From positions 1 through 35,524 of the forward strand of contig JAPLNR010000050.1 of NCBI GenBank assembly GCA_026401035.1: 35,524 bases of DNA. The letters are read 5' to 3'. Shown one piece after another: positions 33,583 to 35,524 of the stretch. This DNA comes from Planctomycetia bacterium. Its GTDB lineage: Bacteria; Planctomycetota; Planctomycetia; Pirellulales; UBA1268. A program made the translations under genes and the position numbers. Each line of letters begins with the position of its first letter. Position 1 is the first letter of the stretch. The notes below the pieces were generated by a model. That model was not told where the DNA came from and made no database searches. It saw only the letters and a list, made by a program, of their open reading frames with translations.

Positions 33583-33628
33583 TGCCTCGTCTTGGACTCG
33601 AACCAAGAACCCTCTGATTAAGAGTCAG
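33583..33628 (-). pseudogene. 3' fragment of tRNA-Lys(CTT), putative attachment site
   Basis: On the minus strand, 33628 to 33583 reads as the 3' part of a tRNA: the anticodon arm (CTGA, loop CTCTTAA with anticodon CTT, TCAG), a short variable loop, a perfect T-arm (CTTGG, TTCGAGT, CCAAG) and the 3' acceptor strand ACGAGGC with discriminator A. The 5' acceptor strand and D-arm are missing; homology stops within the anticodon stem, and no 5' half occurs within the next 300 bases. It cannot be a working tRNA. A duplicated tRNA 3' end is the usual scar of tyrosine-integrase insertion. From its orientation, the inserted DNA lies to the right (33629 onward) and the intact tRNA-Lys should be beyond the window. 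Confidence 0.82.
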
Positions 33629-33674
33629 CGGGACACACGCCTCTGGAAGCATGAATAACTGCTTTTTGTGACTG

Positions 33675-33694
33675 CTGGGATACTTCTGGGATAC
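33675..33694. repeat. Direct repeats CTGGGATAC x2, 11-bp period
   Basis: CTGGGATAC occurs at 33675-33683 and 33686-33694, about 47 bp from the tRNA fragment. Helically phased direct repeats at this distance from an attachment core are typical of integrase arm-type or excisionase sites. Confidence 0.5.
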
Positions 33695-33747
33695 CTTGCC
33701 GCCGGCACTGCCTGGCCTCCGCGGCAACCCAAGGCGCGGCGAAACTT

Positions 33748-33776
33748 TGGTGGCGGATCACAATGATCCGCCACCA
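33748..33776. other. Strong 13-bp hairpin with 3-nt loop
   Basis: TGGTGGCGGATCA and TGATCCGCCACCA pair perfectly over 13 bp around a CAA loop. No T-run follows in either direction. It lies in the 357-bp gap 33549-33905, which contains no gene I can support besides the tRNA fragment and direct repeats. Confidence 0.6.
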
Positions 33777-33876
33777 GAAGCAAAGAAGCGCGTTGCCCGC
33801 TTGGCGATCGCCGGCCGCGAGGCGATCGAGGCCGGTGAGCTGCCGGCCGGAGTGGAACGCGCTGCACCCACGGGGG

Positions 33877-33882
33877 TAGAAT
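33877..33882 (+). promoter_or_regulatory. Possible -10 element (TAGAAT) in a GC hairpin
   Basis: TAGAAT is flanked by GGGGG and CCCCCC 24 bp before the ATG at 33906. A GGAAC at 33854-33858 sits at -35 distance, which would suit an ECF-type sigma factor only loosely. Confidence 0.3.
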
Positions 33883-33905
33883 CCCCCCGCCCCACGCCCC
33901 AAGCC

Positions 33906-34307
33906 ATGAGGTGCCTTGTGAGAGTCCTCGCCGCTGCCGTGTTCGCCACTTTGCTTGCCGCCGCCTGCTCGGCCGACGATCCGGCTCCGAGGCCGGTGGC
34001 AGAGACAATGAAAAAGAAGGTCGAGAAGGACGAGATTCGGAAACTGCCGACTTTCGTGATGATGCGTGAGGCGGCCCAGCTCGTTGCCGATACGGGTAAG
34101 CCCGTGGAGCTCGAGCTCCCCAAGGGCGTGCGGGTGGCCTATGGCTATTCCAAGAAAGACCACCGGGAGGCCGCCGGCAATATGTGGGCGAAAAAGCCGT
34201 CCGGGGCGCTCAATCTCGGATGGTCGAACGCCAAGGGGAAAAAAGGCTACTGGGCCATTGGCCTATGGGCCGACCCCAGGCAGGTGAACTACGAGGACTT
34301 CCGGTAG
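33906..34307 (+). CDS. Small exported hypothetical protein, possible lipoprotein
   Basis: The 133-aa product starts with MRCLVRVLAAAVFATLLAAAC, a signal peptide whose last part could be a loose lipobox (LAAAC), then a charged KKKVEKDEIRKLPTF stretch and a ~75-residue compact domain with KPVELELPKGVRVAYGYS, KKPSGALNLGWS and KKGYWAIGLWAD segments. I do not recognise it. The frame is open from 33696, but the signal peptide sets the start at 33906. It lies inside the putative island. Confidence 0.65.
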   Translation: MRCLVRVLAAAVFATLLAAACSADDPAPRPVAETMKKKVEKDEIRKLPTFVMMREAAQLVADTGKPVELELPKGVRVAYGYSKKDHREAAGNMWAKKPSGALNLGWSNAKGKKGYWAIGLWADPRQVNYEDFR

Positions 34308-34389
34308 GGGCGGGGCAGGCGGGCGTTTTGCCGGGACGGGCCGGTGCGCGCACGGAATCGACGATCGCATGGAGTTCGAAGCCGGGGGG

Positions 34390-34407
34390 CCGCGGCCGTG
34401 GCCGCGG
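34390..34407. other. GC-rich hairpin after the 133-aa gene
   Basis: CCGCGGCC and GGCCGCGG flank a GT dinucleotide 83 bp after the stop, in the 246-bp gap 34308-34553. No T-run follows. Nothing else is identifiable in this gap. Confidence 0.35.
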
Positions 34408-34553
34408 AAGGACCCGCGCCAGGCGATGCGTCGCGGGTTTCAGCCTGCCTAATTACTGACGGGCTGGTCTGGAGATTGGGGGTCGGAAGCAGGGGTCGAG
34501 GGCCAAACTCGGGGACGCTCGCCAGCCGTCGGGCAGGACAGTGGGCAGAAAAC

Positions 34554-34790
34554 CTACTTAAGTCCCCGTAGGCTTATCCGTTGCCACACGCCGCTGCCGT
34601 CTGCATCCCGGTTCAGCAGCATGACTTCACCAGTGGATGTGTCGAGCAGGACGGTTCCAGTCTCTCCCTTGCGGACTTGGACGCTGGCGATCTGCCACCG
34701 ACCCACTTGCTCAAATGCACCAGCACCCATCAGGCAGGACAACAACAGGACGCCCGCAGCAGTCAGCCACCCAAGGTTTTCACGTTTCAT
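34554..34790 (-). CDS. Small membrane-anchored or secreted hypothetical protein, 78 aa
   Basis: The protein has an N-terminal hydrophobic segment (WLTAAGVLLLSCLMGAGAF, residues ~8-26) and a ~45-residue outer part: VGRWQIASVQVRKGETGTVL, then LLDTSTGEVMLLNRDADGSGVWQRI. The last part looks like a short beta-meander of the kind in small exported proteins that end in a TSTGEVW-like strand. AGGA sits about 7 nt before the ATG. No family assigned. Confidence 0.6.
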   Translation of the reverse strand: MKRENLGWLTAAGVLLLSCLMGAGAFEQVGRWQIASVQVRKGETGTVLLDTSTGEVMLLNRDADGSGVWQRISLRGLK

Positions 34791-34825
34791 GCTGCGGTCC
34801 TCCCCATCGCCTGCTCCAGCAGGGC

Positions 34826-34890
34826 GGCTAACAATTTGGCCTTCCGTTAGCCCAAATGGGTATCGTCCACGCGGCTTCTCCCCGTTAGGC
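34826..34890 (-). other. Inverted repeats with attC-like core boxes (weak)
   Basis: On the minus strand GCCTAAC (34890-34884) fits the RYYYAAC box of integron attC sites, and GTTAGCC (34832-34826) fits GTTRRRY except at one base; the two pair 6 of 7. Inside are GTTAGCC (34846-34852) and an ATTTGG/CCAAAT inverted repeat. The site sits 36 bp before the 78-aa gene, the right place for a cassette junction, but the inner L boxes do not pair well. Confidence 0.25.
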
Positions 34891-34956
34891 GACGCTCAGC
34901 CCGTCAGCACAGTCCCCGCCGCTCATACACCCATCAATCACAGGTTGGGGATTCCC

Positions 34957-35038
34957 CCCTGCCCAGCCCGGCACCGAGTGGCTGACGAACGCCTCGGTGC
35001 CGGGCCGCTGCCAGAGCGTCATGGCAGCGTGGGCAGGG
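34957..35038. repeat. 82-nt perfect three-way-junction palindrome
   Basis: An outer 9-bp stem (CCCTGCCCA 34957-34965 with TGGGCAGGG 35030-35038) encloses two hairpins that abut it and each other with no unpaired base. Hairpin 1 has 13 bp (GCCCGGCACCGAG 34966-34978 with 34993-35005, 14-nt loop). Hairpin 2 has 8 bp (CGCTGCCA 35006-35013 with 35022-35029, 8-nt loop). All 30 pairs are Watson-Crick. A small GGGG-ATT-CCCC palindrome lies just to the left at 34947-34957. The structure begins 5 bp after the stop of the coiled-coil gene and lacks a T-run, so a simple terminator is unlikely. Confidence 0.85.
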
Positions 35039-35043
35039 ATGGA

Positions 35044-35524
35044 CTATGAAACCCCAGCCGAGCGAGCGACGGCGATCTCGACGGCTGCCCGCTCCCGTCT
35101 GGCGGCGCCGAGCGCTGCCTCGGCGAGCCGGGCATTTTTCTCGGCCTCGGCGACCCGCTCGCCGCGTGCCTGGATTGCGTTTCGGATCCGCTCGGCAGCG
35201 GCCTGGGCATCGGCGTTAGTCCGAGACGCCTTCGCATCCCGCTCCGCTGCCGGCAAATCGTCCTCGGCAAACTGCAGCCGGCGCTTGCAGTCGTCCAGCT
35301 CTCGACGGGCGTTCGTTGCGTCCTCGTCCGCAACGTCGGCCGCATGCCGGGCGATCCGCAGGCGTTCAGCCTCAGCCGGCGGCAGATTCTCCAGGGCAAT
35401 GAGCTCAACCTTCGCCCGTTCGGCCGCCTCAACCCTATGGCGCAGATCGAGCTGCTCCTCGGCTGTTCTGGCGACCACGGCATCGAGTTTCTTCCTCGCC
35501 TTGGACACCTCGGCATCGGCGGCA
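35044..35524 (-). CDS. Coiled-coil protein, 5' end beyond the window
   Basis: The frame runs from the window edge to a TAG at 35044-35046, giving the last ~159 residues. It is almost wholly charged and alanine-rich with heptad patterns (KARKKLDAVVARTAEEQLDL, RIRNAIQARGERVAEAEKNA), so a long coiled coil ending in a short ARSAGVS tail. An internal GTG at 35508 could be a start, but the same composition continues upstream of it. Coiled coils of this type occur in phage tape-measure or scaffold-like proteins, plasmid partners and many others; no assignment is possible. It belongs to the putative island. Confidence 0.6.
   Translation of the reverse strand, partial: AADAEVSKARKKLDAVVARTAEEQLDLRHRVEAAERAKVELIALENLPPAEAERLRIARHAADVADEDATNARRELDDCKRRLQFAEDDLPAAERDAKASRTNADAQAAAERIRNAIQARGERVAEAEKNARLAEAALGAARRERAAVEIAVARSAGVS

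Noticed and set aside
33545..33727. 60-aa minus-strand protein reading through the tRNA fragment
   Set aside because: It is the translation of tRNA sequence (LTLNQRVLGSSPRRG is the typical false peptide of such regions).
34979..34992. CTGACGA in the loop of the three-way junction as a hammerhead ribozyme core
   Set aside because: The CUGANGA box is present but the GAAA box and the stem order needed for a hammerhead are absent.
34957..35038. Intrinsic terminator for the coiled-coil gene
   Set aside because: No T-run on the minus-strand transcript after the structure, and a branched three-stem form is not typical of terminators.

Overview
The window looks like a chromosomal stretch of a GC-rich member of the Planctomycetota, probably near Pirellulales. 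The inference rests on exported DUF1571-like and DUF1570-like proteins, two giant exported proteins of a kind I associate only with planctomycetes, a BBP2/OmpL-like porin, a LysM protein after rsmH with no ftsL/ftsI in view, and structured intergenic repeats. No rRNA, CRISPR array, transposase or complete tRNA gene was found.

Layout. 1-2.6 kb: a truncated queA start divergent from rsmH, three tandem copies of a 141-bp structured repeat, and a membrane-anchored LysM protein. 2.7-6.4 kb: a DUF1571 exported protein on the minus strand, then a plus-strand cluster of MBL-fold hydrolase, plsC and cdsA (phospholipid synthesis). 6.4-6.96 kb: a repeat-filled convergent gap. 6.96-19.2 kb, all minus strand: in transcription order an inositol-phosphatase family enzyme, two translationally coupled giant exported proteins (1184 and 2148 aa) and a DUF1570 metallopeptidase-like protein. 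19.2-24.9 kb, plus strand: an unknown 232-aa protein with its own terminator, then a pair that I read as a Mre11/SbcD/YhaO-type metallophosphoesterase that has lost nearly all its metal ligands, followed by a Rad50/SbcC/YhaN-type ATPase with membrane segments where the hinge should be. 24.9-25.3 kb: a second repeat-filled convergent gap sharing its elements with the first. 25.3-31.9 kb: a small exported protein and an AI-2E-family permease, a fused GT2/GT-C glycosyltransferase, an RluA-type pseudouridine synthase, an orphan NarL-type response regulator, a small basic putative DNA-binding protein and an SRPBCC protein. 32.2-33.5 kb: an outer-membrane beta-barrel protein.

At 33.58 kb the character changes. 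A 46-nt 3' piece of a tRNA-Lys(CTT) gene lies directly after the porin gene, followed by 11-bp-period direct repeats, a strong hairpin, small unknown exported proteins, an 82-nt perfect three-way-junction palindrome and a coiled-coil gene running off the window. The orientation of the tRNA piece predicts an integrated element extending to the right beyond the window, with the intact tRNA-Lys at its far end.

The best candidates for something undescribed are the dead-nuclease/membrane-ATPase pair (20165-24896), the coupled giant proteins (8167-18164), the T-shaped palindrome in the putative island (34957-35038), and the repeat families with covarying arms at gene 3' ends.
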